A stretch of DNA of 64,000 bases from Larus michahellis. Its lineage: Eukaryota; Chordata; Aves; Charadriiformes; Laridae. How positions within the stretch are numbered: position 1 is the stretch's first letter; the number at the start of each line of letters is the position of its first letter. The notes under the pieces are model-generated. The model made no database searches. It was given only the letters and a program-made list of their open reading frames with translations, and was not told the origin of the DNA. Position numbers and translations under genes: made by a program. The stretch spans positions 4,779,001 through 4,843,000 of the forward strand of contig NC_133907.1 of NCBI RefSeq assembly GCF_964199755.1, given 5' to 3'. Shown here one piece after another: positions 1-10,605 of the stretch.

Positions 1-1367
1 CCTCAACGTCTTCAGCCTGCAGCGGGTTTTGCTGAGCGCCTTGTTTTCGTTTTTAATCTCTTCGCCTGCTGCGACGTCGGGGCAGAGCTGCCGAAGGAAG
101 GCACGCGGCTTCCTGCCTGCCTACGGCACGGCATGGCACAGCACGGCGGCTCTGCTGCCGCAGGTCCCGGCCAGCCCCCGTGAGCACCAGGCCACTGTGC
201 CACGAGGTCAGGCAGCCCCTGGCCGGGCCGGCTGTAAGGCAGCTGGGCTACCCCCAGGGTGGGCAATGGGACCAGGGCCACCATAAGCGCATCGCTCAGG
301 GGACACCGAGCGTCCTTGGGGCAGGGATGCCAAACTCCCTGTGGGGAGGAGAGGAGGAAAGTTTAATCCCCGGGGTCCGAGGGCTCCAGGTGTGCGTCCA
401 GCTCTCCTGAGCGTTTTTGGCACCTGCTGAGGCCGCAGCACCCCCAGGAGTGACGCGGAGGGGAGGGGGCAGCAAGCGCTGTGCAAACGCCCCCCGGCTC
501 CGACCCCCATCCCCTGCCAAGCCGCAGAGCGAGTCCCTGCACAGGGACAGTCACCTCATTTTGGCAGCTCTGGGTGGCTGCGCATCCCCACCTCGGAGGT
601 GCAGAACCGTCTGCGCGGGCGGGTGCATCCGCTCAGGGTTACGCTGTGCCCAAAGCCGCTCTCCCAGCACCGGCACCGCGGCGTCGCTGCTGCAGCAGCC
701 GCCGCCACAACCAGGGTTTCAGACCCAGTTTAAGAGCGTTTTCTCCTGACAAGGATAACCCCCTCTCAGGGTTTTAATGGTGTTTGGGAGACGGCTGCTC
801 ACGGAGACACCCTGGCAGGTGTCTGAAAGGCGGCAGTGGGTGGTGGGGGACGGAGCAGAGCCCGCAGCCCGCTCTCCCTTGCACCGAGGCGCAGGGCTGG
901 CCCCTGGTCCCCATAACCAGGGACATGCAGTGATGGGAGCGAAGCTGCTCGGGGCTTCCCGGGGGCTGGATGGGGCCCTGCTCTCCCCCAGGCAGAGGGA
1001 GGAGGACGGAGACCCTCACTCATGGCATCACCCCACTGATGAGGGGCCTGATCCCGCAGCCCAGGGCCAGGGAACTGGCCCACAGCCCCCTGGCCACCAC
1101 CCGCCCCAAAACACAACCGGTCCCAACCCGGTTCCCATCTTGGTAAACCCAGCACCTGTAAACCACCCACCTCGGGGCATCCCGATGTCAACCCGCCGGC
1201 ACCGGCTGGGGATGGCACAAGGATGCTCAAAGAAAAGTAACATAAAATATATACAGAACGCGCTCGCAGGGATGCAGCCGCCCGGCAGGCACCGGGCTGG
1301 TGTGTGCCTGTCCCCGTGGGGCTCAACGCCCTGGAAAGCCGGCCGAGGACCCCTCTCCCGGGGGATG
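1..1367. other. GC-rich flank downstream of LIME1, no gene recognised
   Basis: This stretch lies downstream of the LIME1 stop codon. Several open frames exist on both strands, as expected at this GC content, but none resembles a known protein. It should begin with the LIME1 3' UTR (minus strand). A T/A-rich patch at about 1228-1255 and an ATTAAA on the minus strand at 772-777 are the only poly(A)-signal-like sequences I noticed, and neither is convincing. In human the next gene in this direction is SLC2A4RG. I see no exon of it here. Confidence 0.5.
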
Positions 1368-1772
1368 CTATAGGTTGGTGATGTACACCTCCAGCCCGTT
1401 GGCTGCCGTCCTGGCGGAGGTTCGCCGGGACTCCCCCGCCCAAATGTCACCGACGCTTTCGTACAGGTTCTCGGGGGCACAGGATTTCCCCGGCTTGTCC
1501 CGTTTCGCCGCCTTCTTCCAGTTAACGTCCACGGCCTCGTAGTCTGGGTCGGGGGCACGGCCCTGAGCAGTCCAGGCTCTGTCGCTGATGGACTCGTAGC
1601 AGGGGTCTGGGGGGGCTTGGGCTGCCGGGGACCAGCACCCAGCCGTGGCACCCTCCTCCCGGCGGGGGGGCGGCCACCCAGCACCTGCCTCCGTCGCAGC
1701 CCTCGGGGATGATGCGGGGACCTGCGTTTTCTTCTTGGTGGCTTTGCACACCGTCGAGTACATCTCTTCCAG
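1368..1772 (-). CDS. LIME1: LIME1 last coding exon (four or more tyrosine motifs, PDZ-like tail)
   Basis: The exon starts after TTTTTCAG with LEEMYSTVCK and runs to a TAG at 1370-1368. It carries Y233 (YSTV), Y287 (YESI), Y306 (YEAV), Y332 (YESV) and Y358, and ends in ITNL. Confidence 0.9.
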   Translation of the reverse strand: MEEMYSTVCKATKKKTQVPASSPRAATEAGAGWPPPRREEGATAGCWSPAAQAPPDPCYESISDRAWTAQGRAPDPDYEAVDVNWKKAAKRDKPGKSCAPENLYESVGDIWAGESRRTSARTAANGLEVYITNL

Positions 1773-3638
1773 CTGAAAAAGGAAGGTGGGGGTTCAGGGG
1801 CAGATCCCTGCACGCCCCCCTGGCTTCCCACACCCCCAGCAGTGAATTACCCATTTGGGATCCCAATTTTGCACAACCCAGGGAGGCTTTTGCAGGGCAC
1901 AGAGACCAGCACCGTAGCCATCACTTGCCCTCGAGGTCTCGGCTTCATCCTGCCCCCGCCAAAAGCTCCACTGGAAATGCAGTAGCCTATTTTACACCTT
2001 GCTCCGAACGTGGGCGTTACAGGGAGACAGGGCGTTACACGGCCCCCCACGTGCCCCATCCAGCGAGCGCAGCACCAGCCCCATGCCCCATCCCTGCTGT
2101 CCCCCCCCAGAGCCGTACCTTTGCCCGGGGGACATTGCCCGCCCCGTCCCAGCACCGCGGGGCAGCGGGAGGCCCCGCCGTGGCCCCATCCTGCACCTCC
2201 GTGGGCACCGTCTTCTTCACCTTACGGACACAGGCGTAATCGGCCGCCCCGTGCCCGACACGTGGAGGGGACACCTGGGTGCTGGTGGGCGCAGGGGGCA
2301 CCGGGGCATCCACCCCCCCCACCGCCAGGCACTCGTAGACGGTGTCCGGCACCGGCTTCCGCAGCGGGGTGAAGAGCAGGTTGGAGTAGGTCTGGTTGGG
2401 GGCCGGGGAGGCGGCCGGGGGCTCGGGGACGGGGATCTGGGGCAGCTCACGGTGCAGGAGGACGCTGACGCCGGAGCTGTGCAGGGAGTCAGCAGCGGCC
2501 GGGGGGGACGCGGCACAGGGGAAATCCAGGCTGGCCGGTCGCTGGGCTGCGGGGAGAGGAGAGGAGATGGGGAGGATGTCGGAGATGGGGGGAATGTCGG
2601 GGATGCAGCAAGCACCAACCCCTGTGCCGGCAGTGCGGCACATGTGTGCATGCCACGGTGTGATTGCCGGGAGGTAAAGGGACTGTGGGCACCCTCCAAG
2701 GGCCACCGGCCCCCATCATCTCCTCCGGCTCGATGGCCACTCACTGTCATCCCTGGCCTTCACCCGGTACAGCTCGTGCAGTTTCGTGTCGGACTTGCTG
2801 AGCGACCGCAGCTGCGTCTGTCTGAGCAGGGACTGCGGGGGGGGAACACGCGTCAGGCTGGGGGCCGGGAGCTGGGGTGCCCAGAGCCCCCGTGGGGCTG
2901 ATCCTGCCCCCCCCCCCCAGCATGAGCTTACCTCATCCACCAGCTTCACCCCATCCGGAGGGACCTTCCTCTTCCTGCCCTTGCTGCGGGGAAAAGCGGG
3001 ATGAGCCTGAGGCGGGCGTCCAAACCGGGGGCAAGGAGCGGGTGCCCCAGGACCCGGACCTGGTCATGACGAGCATCGCCCTGTGCCCCTCGCTGGAGCA
3101 GTGGCACCCCCAAACCCACAACCCTGTTCCCTCACCAGCCCCGCAGCAGGGTCCGTGCTGGCCGGGGGCTCAGTGGCATCCTGCACCCTGCTGAGCCGTG
3201 TTGGGCATTCCCAGCACCACCCCTGGCATCACCCATCCCGCGGGGCTCCTCCTGCCATGCCACATCCCCCATCCCCAGCTGGGACCCGCTCCTTTGGGCG
3301 CAGGGGGTGCGATGCGGGGGCAGCGAGGCACAGGGGGGCAGGATCAGGCCAGGCAGAGTCGCGCTGGGGCTGCAGCCGGGGCTTCGGGGCGAGCCGAGCA
3401 GCAGATCCCTGAGGTCCCAGCTCAGGACAGGCACAGGTGGGTTCTCCACCTGCAGCCACCAAATGCCACCGCGGGGTCCCCAGCGCCAGGAGGGAAAGCA
3501 GGGGGCGGCGGGCAGCACGTACCGTCTGCAGGCAGCGCAGAGGGCGCCCAGGTAGACCAGGACGCCGAGCAGGGCCAGGGCAGCGCCCGCCAGCAGGAGC
3601 GGGGTCCGCGCCAGCCCCTCGCCGCCGGCTGCAGCCAT
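1368..3638 (-). CDS. LIME1: LIME1, Lck-interacting transmembrane adaptor 1 (five coding exons, 362 aa)
   Basis: The coding sequence joins 3638-3523, 2983-2932, 2832-2745, 2546-2119 and 1772-1368: 1,089 nt including the stop, with consistent phases. The product is a raft-type adaptor. It has a short extracellular N-terminus, a membrane segment at about residues 13-33, a CAAC palmitoylation-type motif at 34-37 and a basic stretch at 38-45, followed by a long disordered cytoplasmic tail. Family members are phosphorylated by Src kinases in lymphocytes and recruit SH2 proteins. Candidate sites are Y139 (YSNL, Grb2-type), Y156, Y189, Y233 (YSTV, Csk-type), Y287, Y306, Y332 and Y358. The motif SLSKSDTKLHEL (66-77), YSNL, the ADY site before a basic run, MYSTVCK and NLYESV all align with human LIME1, and the position beside ZGPAT agrees. 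It is longer than the human protein (295 aa) and ends in ITNL, a class I PDZ-ligand-like tail. Confidence 0.93.
2119..2546 (-). CDS. LIME1: LIME1 coding exon 4 (three tyrosine motifs)
   Basis: A 428-nt exon between CCCCGCAG and GTACGG encodes residues 86-228. It includes Y139 in YSNL (a Grb2 SH2 consensus pYxN), Y156 and Y189. It ends in phase 0. Confidence 0.88.
2745..2832 (-). CDS. LIME1: LIME1 coding exon 3 (conserved SKSD motif)
   Basis: An 88-nt exon between a GCAG acceptor and a GTGAGT donor encodes residues 57-85 plus one base. It carries SLSKSDTKLHEL, the best-conserved block against human LIME1. Confidence 0.9.
2932..2983 (-). CDS. LIME1: LIME1 coding exon 2 (juxtamembrane)
   Basis: A 52-nt exon between CCCCGCAG and GTAAGC encodes the basic juxtamembrane run RRKGRKRK and residues up to Glu56. 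It restores phase 0. Confidence 0.87.
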
Positions 3639-3675
3639 GGGGGAGCCGCTTCCGACAGCGCAGCGGGGCCGAGCT
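3523..3675 (-). CDS. LIME1: LIME1 first coding exon (start and membrane segment)
   Basis: The acceptor is a CAG preceded by a pyrimidine tract (ctctccccag on the minus strand), so 3675-3639 is 5' UTR and coding begins at ATG 3638. This is the first in-frame Met before the hydrophobic segment. The donor is GTACGT at 3522. The exon ends in phase 2 within Arg39, directly after the CAAC motif. At least one noncoding exon must lie upstream; I could not place it. Confidence 0.88.
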
Positions 3676-5580
3676 CTGGGGAGAGAAAACACGAGTCGGG
3701 GCGCAGCCGGGCACTGCTGGGCTTGCCACGGCACGAGATGGTGCTCCCCGGCCCCCAGGGCTTGGCCGGGGCACCGGCAGCACAGCCCCCCCGAGGCAGG
3801 GGGTCTCTCCGGATGCTCCGGAGGGGGACGTGCATCGAGGGTCCCATTTTGTGTTCAGCTGCTGCCCTCCCCAGGGTCACCGGGACGGGTCCATCGCTCT
3901 GCCCAGCTCGGTGCAGACACCCTGAAGCGGGTGCTCTGCCATCCCCTGGAAAAACTTCAGATTTTGGTTCCTTTTTAAAAAAAAAAACAAACAAAAAAAC
4001 CAACAAACCACCCAACAAACCCAACAGGATTCAAGCTCCCAAGTTGCCACCAAGCTGTTGAAAAGGAGGTGCCCAGGGGTCCTGAAAGCCCTCTGGAGAC
4101 ACCCCAAAAGCGCCAGTGTGCTTTCTGGGGACACCGGGACACCACCCCAGGCTGCGGGATGGGGGTGGCACCGCTCCCCAGCGCAGGTCGCGGGGTGACC
4201 CAGATGGGACGGGCAAACAGTTGACTCAGCTTCCCGGAAACGGGGTGAGCTTCAGCCTCGCAGCCGCCTCTCCTTCCTCACACCCCGGCCTTGGTGGCAT
4301 GCACCAGGACACCCTCCTTCCACAGCGGGTCTCACCGTCTCCCCCTCCGAGCCCCGCAGGATTCGGCCCATCCACCCATACCATGCGACCTGCGGAGTAA
4401 TTGGGTGGAAAATCCCGGGTGGGAGCGACGGTGCTGCCGGCGTCACCCGCGTCCCCCCATTTGCAGTGCGGTGCATGGCGAGCTCCCGGGGGAACGAGCC
4501 CAGCCCAGCCCTGCAAACCCCACCGTGATGTTTCTGCTCTCGCAGGAACCCAAATTGCTCCCTGCAGCATCCCAGCACGATCCGCGCTTGGGCCAGGAGC
4601 TTGCGGGATCGCAACCAAGCACCAGCCCAGCCAGGCCGGCTCTTTGGCACAGGCAGCACGGCACAAGAGCAGAAAACGCCCAACCTTTCGACCACTTTCC
4701 TCTGCCTAAAGAAAAAGCCATGCCTCACCCAAACCCCGCTGTCTTCCCTGCACTTTATTCAAGGAAAAAGGTCCTTCCCTGCAAACCATGGCAGTGGCAA
4801 GGCCAGAGCAAGCGGTGCAGAGGCGTGAAGGTGCCGGGGAGCCCGACACAAAGAGCAGATGCTCCTCAACCCCTCAGGATCCCACGCCTTTCCCAGGGTG
4901 GCTCTTGGTGACACCCCGTCCCGTCATCCCTGTCCCCGCTCGGCCATCAGCGTGCTGCAGAGCCCAAAGCAAGAGCTGACACCCCTTCACCTGTGCCGAC
5001 GCCGAGACGGCGGCTGCTGCCCCCAGCTCTGCGCAAGCCCCGCTCCCTGCACCCCCCGCTCCCCAAAATCCTTCCCTGCCACTGGAGATGTGCGCGCCAG
5101 CACCTGGGGAACGCCTGCTCCGAAGGGAGACGAGGCAGTTTCCCATCGCTGGAGCGAAGCACGGCTCGAAGAAGCCGCGTAACTGATGGAGACAGGGCTG
5201 GCGACAGAGTCCCCAGGCAGGACGGGGCTGGCACGGCCGAGCAGGATGGCTTCCACCGGCCCGGCTGGGGACGCAGCGCCCGTGGGCCACGCTGCGCGCC
5301 TCCTACTCACCCACTCACGTATCTTAATCCAGACGAGGAAGATCAGACGAGCCGCGCTGAGAAGCCGCCCCACCGACGGCGCTCCCCTCTCCCCTGCCCC
5401 CCGTGTCACACGGCTGCGTCTTTGGCGCATCTTTACCCCGGTATCAGCGCGTCTCTGCCCACTCGCAGCGCCCTTTTATCTGAGAACTTCCCACGCCTTC
5501 GGAAACTTCCCTGGCTGAAGCCTTCACCCCCGGAGAGCAATTATTTCAACGTGGAAGCTGAGACAGAGAGCTTTTAGGGA
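3676..5580. other. GC-rich LIME1 upstream/first-intron region
   Basis: This stretch should contain the noncoding first exon and promoter of LIME1, but no TATA box or clear donor could be assigned. It holds an A/C-rich low-complexity tract at about 3977-4025 and an AP-1 consensus (TGACTCA) near 4223. Open frames on both strands look like GC-content artefacts. Confidence 0.45.
3977..4025. repeat. A/C-rich low-complexity tract
   Basis: The plus strand is almost entirely A and C here, beginning with an A run and continuing with CAAA/CCAA units. Similar tracts on the same strand occur near 40738, 42885 and 43240. Confidence 0.8.
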
Positions 5581-6547
5581 CTAACCCGGCTGGACAGACT
5601 GGCTTAGATCAGAGCTGGGAAGGGAAAGCTGTTCCCTCTCCAGCGATGTTTTAATTAGACAACACCGCTTTTCTGTCTGAGCATATATTAATTAGAGGGA
5701 TTACCTGCAACACGGGCAGTGGCTTTAGACGGTCCTCGCTGAACTTGTTTTAGCTCATTAGAGCGACAGGACCCGCAGGCTGCAGAGGTGACTGCATTCG
5801 GGGCCGAACCGAGCAGGCTCTGAGGTTTAGCAGCCAAAATTATAGCGAGGGGCGAGGGCCGGGAGCTGGCGTTCCGTCCGCATCCGAGTGAGAGCTCGTA
5901 GCGCGCGGAGGCAGGCACCCAACAGGGGCAGCTTATCCCACAGCGGGTGGATTTTCCATCCCCTGAATTTTTAAGCTTGAAGAACGAAGGGAGAAGCTTC
6001 CTAAATCAAAATTAATATAGAGAAATTCTTCTGACCTACTTTCTCTTGTGCAGGGGTGGGGTGGGGGGAGGTCGGTGGTTGCTCCTGGATTTCTGACCTA
6101 CGGCAATGCCCAGCGCACGCTCTTCCAGGCTCGGCAGTCCCTGGGAGAAGCCACTTCTGGGACGAGACGTTGGTTCTCCCAGAATTACCGATTCGAGAGG
6201 AAAACCCCGGCGTCTGACTGAAGTCGCGCAGGTAGGACCGAGCAGGTTTGCAAGGCAAAGTCTCAAACAGACCTTCTGAAACGCACCCCCGAAATTTCCT
6301 GCCGATAAAGTTATCGATCTCCCAGCCCCGGGGCTACTCTCCGGGGGCAGGAGACTCAGAGGCGGCATTTTGTCACGCGCTGGCTCCGCAAGCCAAGATG
6401 GCTTTGAAGATGAGAGCCGTCGCAGCCGCTGCCTACGTGCGACGTGCACCCACAGCCCACCGAGGAGGGAATGACCCCCTCCTGCGGCACCCGACCACAG
6501 GCTCCATCAGTGCCCTCTGTTCAGTACTCCAGGACGTGGGAGTTTTG

Positions 6548-6565
6548 TTTTTTTTTTTTTTTTTT
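6548..6565. repeat. Poly(T) run, 18 bases
   Basis: This is an uninterrupted T homopolymer. It could be the A-tail of a minus-strand retroposed sequence, but no recognisable element adjoins it. Confidence 0.8.
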
Positions 6566-9221
6566 GGTGACTCCTACAAAAGGCGCAAGTTTCTCGGCTG
6601 GGCTTCATGAAAACCAGATTAAATTTACTGTAAAATTAAGCGCTTGCTGCTGACGATTGTGCCTGGCCTTTGATGCATCTACCCAGATAGAACCGCACGC
6701 AGCGTTCAGCGCAGGGGGAGGAGAAGAAAGTCTACGAAACTACTAAAAGCAAGAAATCAGCACAAACGTCGCGAGCTGATTTCCATCAGTGACTGCGAAC
6801 ACGGCTGCAGCGAGCACAGCTCGGGGACCCTGGGGACTTGTACTGAAAAAAAGAAAAGCCCCGAGAAGCAGAAGTAGATTTTTTTTGGTTTTTCTTTTCT
6901 GTTATGAAAATTGAAAGCCCCATAATAGTTAGTCAACACCACTGAATCTGCCCTCGACGGTGGGATGCAATTAGTAAATTTTAAGACTATTTCAAACATG
7001 GAGCAGGAAAAGATCTCACCCACTTCACTCGCGCTTCCGCAGCAGGAGGGAGAGATTTCATGGTCAAACTCCTCTGGAGGCGTTTCATTTAGAAAGGGCC
7101 AACTATATTTCTAAACGTCAGACCCAAATGTCACAAAACTTGGATGCACGCTCCTAATCACAGCCCTGATCGCTACTCACACGCTGCAGTGGCTTTTGTG
7201 AAAATACAGTTCTTAAAACCTTAGGGTAAGTGACCCGCCTGCTCACACCCTGTGGCTTCGGTCGAGGCTGACATCGTTTCAGCATTTTTCTTTCTTCCCA
7301 CCCTTCCGCGATTGCTGGAAACTCACTTGCTCGGGCAGAGAAACGCGTTTCTGAGCAGAGGTCGAGAACCTGCCAGAGTTCCACGGAGCCGAGCGGCAGC
7401 AGGACGCCAGCGGAGACTTCAGTGCTGCAGTTATGGGAAGCCCCATTCCAAAATACAGGGCGGGGGCATTAAGGAGATGCACGTCCCCCTCCCCACAAGA
7501 CAGCTGGAAATTTTTCTGTTGAAAAAAACCCAGTGCCCCACACCTCTGAACTCAACAATTCATTCACCCTGAAAGTAACGGGTTCTTGCTCCACCTCTAG
7601 ATTCAAGCCATGGGACCCCAGCACACCTCGCCAAGCTCCAGCACCTTTTCTTCCTTTTTAAGGCCAGATGCCGCCAGAGCGACAAAGCATGAAGTGACAC
7701 AAAGCTCGCAGCCCTCCTTGCAGCCGCCTCAAAGCTTAACCCAGCCGATGCTTCCCCACTGCGGAGGAGGAATCCCGCCCGGCCAGTCTAGCTGCCTGCA
7801 GCAGCATCTCCAACGGCACTGCAATTTCTATAGAGATCGGGGGTTTTTAAAGTATTTTTCAATCCCTGATTTAGTCGCAGATACCCAGTTTTGCCAGGCA
7901 ATAAAGCAAACCCCACTTACTTTGCAGAAACTCAAAAGCCGATGAGCACGAAGAGCAGGAATCCGACCATGCTCCTTTCCTTGCCAGCCAGCCTGGAGAA
8001 TTTCATTCCTTTACTCTCGCAGAGTTACTCCTAATTAGGTGTTCCCAAACATTTCAAGCATCTCGATCTGAGCTCTCCCACTCCTCTTGAGCTCCTTCCA
8101 GTGCAGGCACCATGCAGGGCACACCACAGCTCGCTTCCTGGCCCGCAGAGGTGGTTGCTTCACCCCGTGGTAGGCTGGGTCTCTCCCCGCCTCGGCCGCG
8201 AGCAGCGCTGCAGACGGGCGCTGCAGGCACCCGGCACACACGAGCACCCTCTGCCGCGCTCCGCTCCCCACCCGGCTGGTTTTAGCGCCAGCTCTCTCCC
8301 CGCAGGGGAACATAAGGAAAGAACGGGTCGCCACAGATCAGCATTACCTTGCAAATGAACAACGCCTTACAAGGACCGAGGGAAAAAATAAAAACCAGCT
8401 TTATTCACCAGGGACGTGAACTGTCTTGGGTGGGAAGCAGCAGCCATTTGAATAGGAGTCTGACAAGTAAGGCTGCGGAAATCCCAAGGAAGGGTCAAAA
8501 TACGACTTAGCTGAGACACAGGGCTAATGCATCCAATTCTTAAAGAGAAGATGATGTTAAGTAGAGTCAGAGTACAAAACAAACCCCAGAAATTTCTCTG
8601 CCCAGCTCGGCTCACCAGCCACGGGCCAATTCAGCGAGCACCCATGCTAAGCTGGGCACATTAATCCTTGTCACCACTCAACACTTGAGTGTGGGAAACA
8701 AATAGTCATTTGTGAGGGAAGGGCACTGAGCAGCCATTGTCAAACCCTTGAGTTAAGCCCAGCGCATGGAGAACAAAATTCAGAACAATGAAGACAGCAC
8801 GGCCAATTTAGTTAGAAACCGATGAATGCTGAAGTGCTCACGGCAGCCCACGCCACCTTCCGCATCTACACGGTGCTCATCACAGCAGGACCCAAGCGCT
8901 TTCCAGGACAGTTGCTCTAAAAGGGTTTCCTGAAGACGTTCATCTTGTTTACTTTTGCTGTTGCTCTGTGTTTTCTGAGGTGTGTCTGCAACAACGCTAA
9001 ATCCCACATGACTTGAACAACTCTGATCGTATCTCCTTCAGCCTGAGATTTTCTGGTTAGTTTGGCAGCCTGACCCCACGAGTAGGTGCAGCCCTGCCCA
9101 GGCTGACAGCTTTATAAGTTTGCTTAATAACAGATAAAAAAGGTGGTACTAAAGGAGCAAAACTTTTCATTAGAAAAGTGACTCACAGAATAAAAGGAAA
9201 CCGATTTCTTAAATTAAGAAA

Positions 9222-9250
9222 AAAATGTGTCCATTGCATGGACACATTTT
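9222..9250. repeat. Perfect inverted repeat, 12-bp arms, 5-nt loop
   Basis: The arms at 9222-9233 and 9239-9250 are exactly complementary, with the loop TTGCA between them. RNA from either strand could form a short stem-loop. It lies downstream of ZGPAT, outside any coding exon. Confidence 0.85.
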
Positions 9251-9854
9251 GTGTTCCATGCATGACATTGGAAACAAGTTTGTTTGGTTTTTTTTTTTTA
9301 AAAAAAGCAATGATAATGCACAAGTCCCACCAGAAACAAGGACTGGCTGCCACCAACACAGAACCTGATCTAGGGGAGAAGACATCCTTCCTGACCAAAG
9401 ACTGTCCACACTGCGGGGAAGGGCACTTCGCTTGCCTGGCCTGCTTCCAGCACAGCCTGAAGCTCACGCGCAGACCGGGCTGCACGCTGAGCACATCCAG
9501 CCCTCCTCATCTTTGTGCTCATTCAGGGCCCAGTCTGACCTGGATCTGGGTCTTGAGGTTTTTTAATAAAAGGATCTGTGTTCGGTGAGCCACCTAGGAC
9601 AGAAAAACTCACGTAACGATGACAAAAACCCACAAGGTTCCCTGTGGAGTCGCTCCTAGCTAGGAGGTTTGAGAATTCGTTACTCCGCTATCTCATTCCC
9701 CCAGCTTTGGCGCTCTACTTGTGGAACCACGCAGCTTCCCATGCCAAGTCAATGAGTTAGGCTACAGCATGTCCTAGGGATACTCTTACAGTCAAACTGA
9801 TGAAATCTGATGCTGGAGGCCACTAGTACCCACCTCCAAGCTGTCAGTTTTCTG

Positions 9855-9860
9855 TTTATT
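9855..9860 (-). terminator. Candidate ZGPAT poly(A) signal
   Basis: AATAAA on the minus strand, about 610 bp beyond the ZGPAT stop codon. This is the nearest canonical hexamer I noticed. A second minus-strand AATAAA lies near 8400. Usage is not shown by the sequence. Confidence 0.4.
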
Positions 9861-10466
9861 CATTTTACTAGGGCTACAGGGAACTGTTCCCCAAAAAGAT
9901 GAATTCTCAAATAAAACCCAGAGCAAAAAAGAGAAGGTAGAGAGCAGCCGAAGCAATTTGCCTTTGTTGTTTTTTTCACCCAGCACAAGCCTTTTCTGCT
10001 TTGCCAGAATGCGCTCGGGACCCTGCCTCCACTTGCGTTCGTCAGTTGGCTGCAAACACAAGCCACAGTTGATGGCAGGATGTGGGGCGTTCAGAGCCCC
10101 TCCTCAGCTGGTTCGTAGCCAGCAACGTTATCACCCGAGTAGCTACAGACTCTGGATGGAGGTGCTACCGCAGTGATAACGGAGGAAAGAAGTGTGCAAG
10201 AGAGCAGAGAATCGTATTTCTTGTAGTTTAGTCCTCAGAAGGCTCGGGCTTACTCAATGCTCTCAGGGCTGAACGGATGTGTACTCCTCCCCCTCCCAGC
10301 AGAGCTCAGAAGCATCTGGTTGTAGAAACTGCTGCTTTTCAGCCCAGTTTTCAGGCTGGGCAGCCTGAGGCCCAGAGGAGCAGGATGGCTCCCCCAGGCT
10401 CAGAGGCCACAAGCACTGGGGCTGCCTAGAAGGACAATCACTGCAGTCAAACGCCTTCCGCAGAGA

Positions 10467-10605
10467 CTAGAACTCAGTCATCTTCTTATGCGTGTCTGCT
10501 TTCTTCTGCTCCCGCTGCAGACTGGCTTCCTGGGCCTGCAGCTGCCCCAGCTGTTTGTGCGCATTAGCCAGCTTCTCCTCCAGCTGAGCTGTAGCAACGC
10601 TGTGC
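10467..10605 (-). CDS. ZGPAT: ZGPAT last coding exon (C-terminal coiled coil)
   Basis: A 139-nt exon after GCTTTCAG, rich in Gln, Glu, Lys and Ala heptads. It ends KKADTHKKMTEF and a TAG at 10469-10467. It is too short to stand out as an open frame but matches the human C-terminus. Confidence 0.95.

Larger units (their letters stand above)
5581..10466. other. Intergenic / ZGPAT 3' flank, no gene recognised
   Basis: No exon-like conserved frame was recognised. The part nearest ZGPAT should be its 3' UTR (minus strand). Structural items here are an 18-base T run (6548-6565) and a perfect hairpin (9222-9250). Confidence 0.5.

Noticed and set aside
777-1831. Long open frames on both strands (198, 214 and 267 aa)
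   Set aside because: They are shadows of the GC-rich LIME1 last exon and its flank. Only the frame beginning LEEMYSTV carries conserved LIME1 motifs.
10330-10430. Possible minus-strand MIR core (CCTGAGGCCCAGAGGAG)
   Set aside because: The match is too short to separate from chance, and it lies in or near the ZGPAT 3' UTR.
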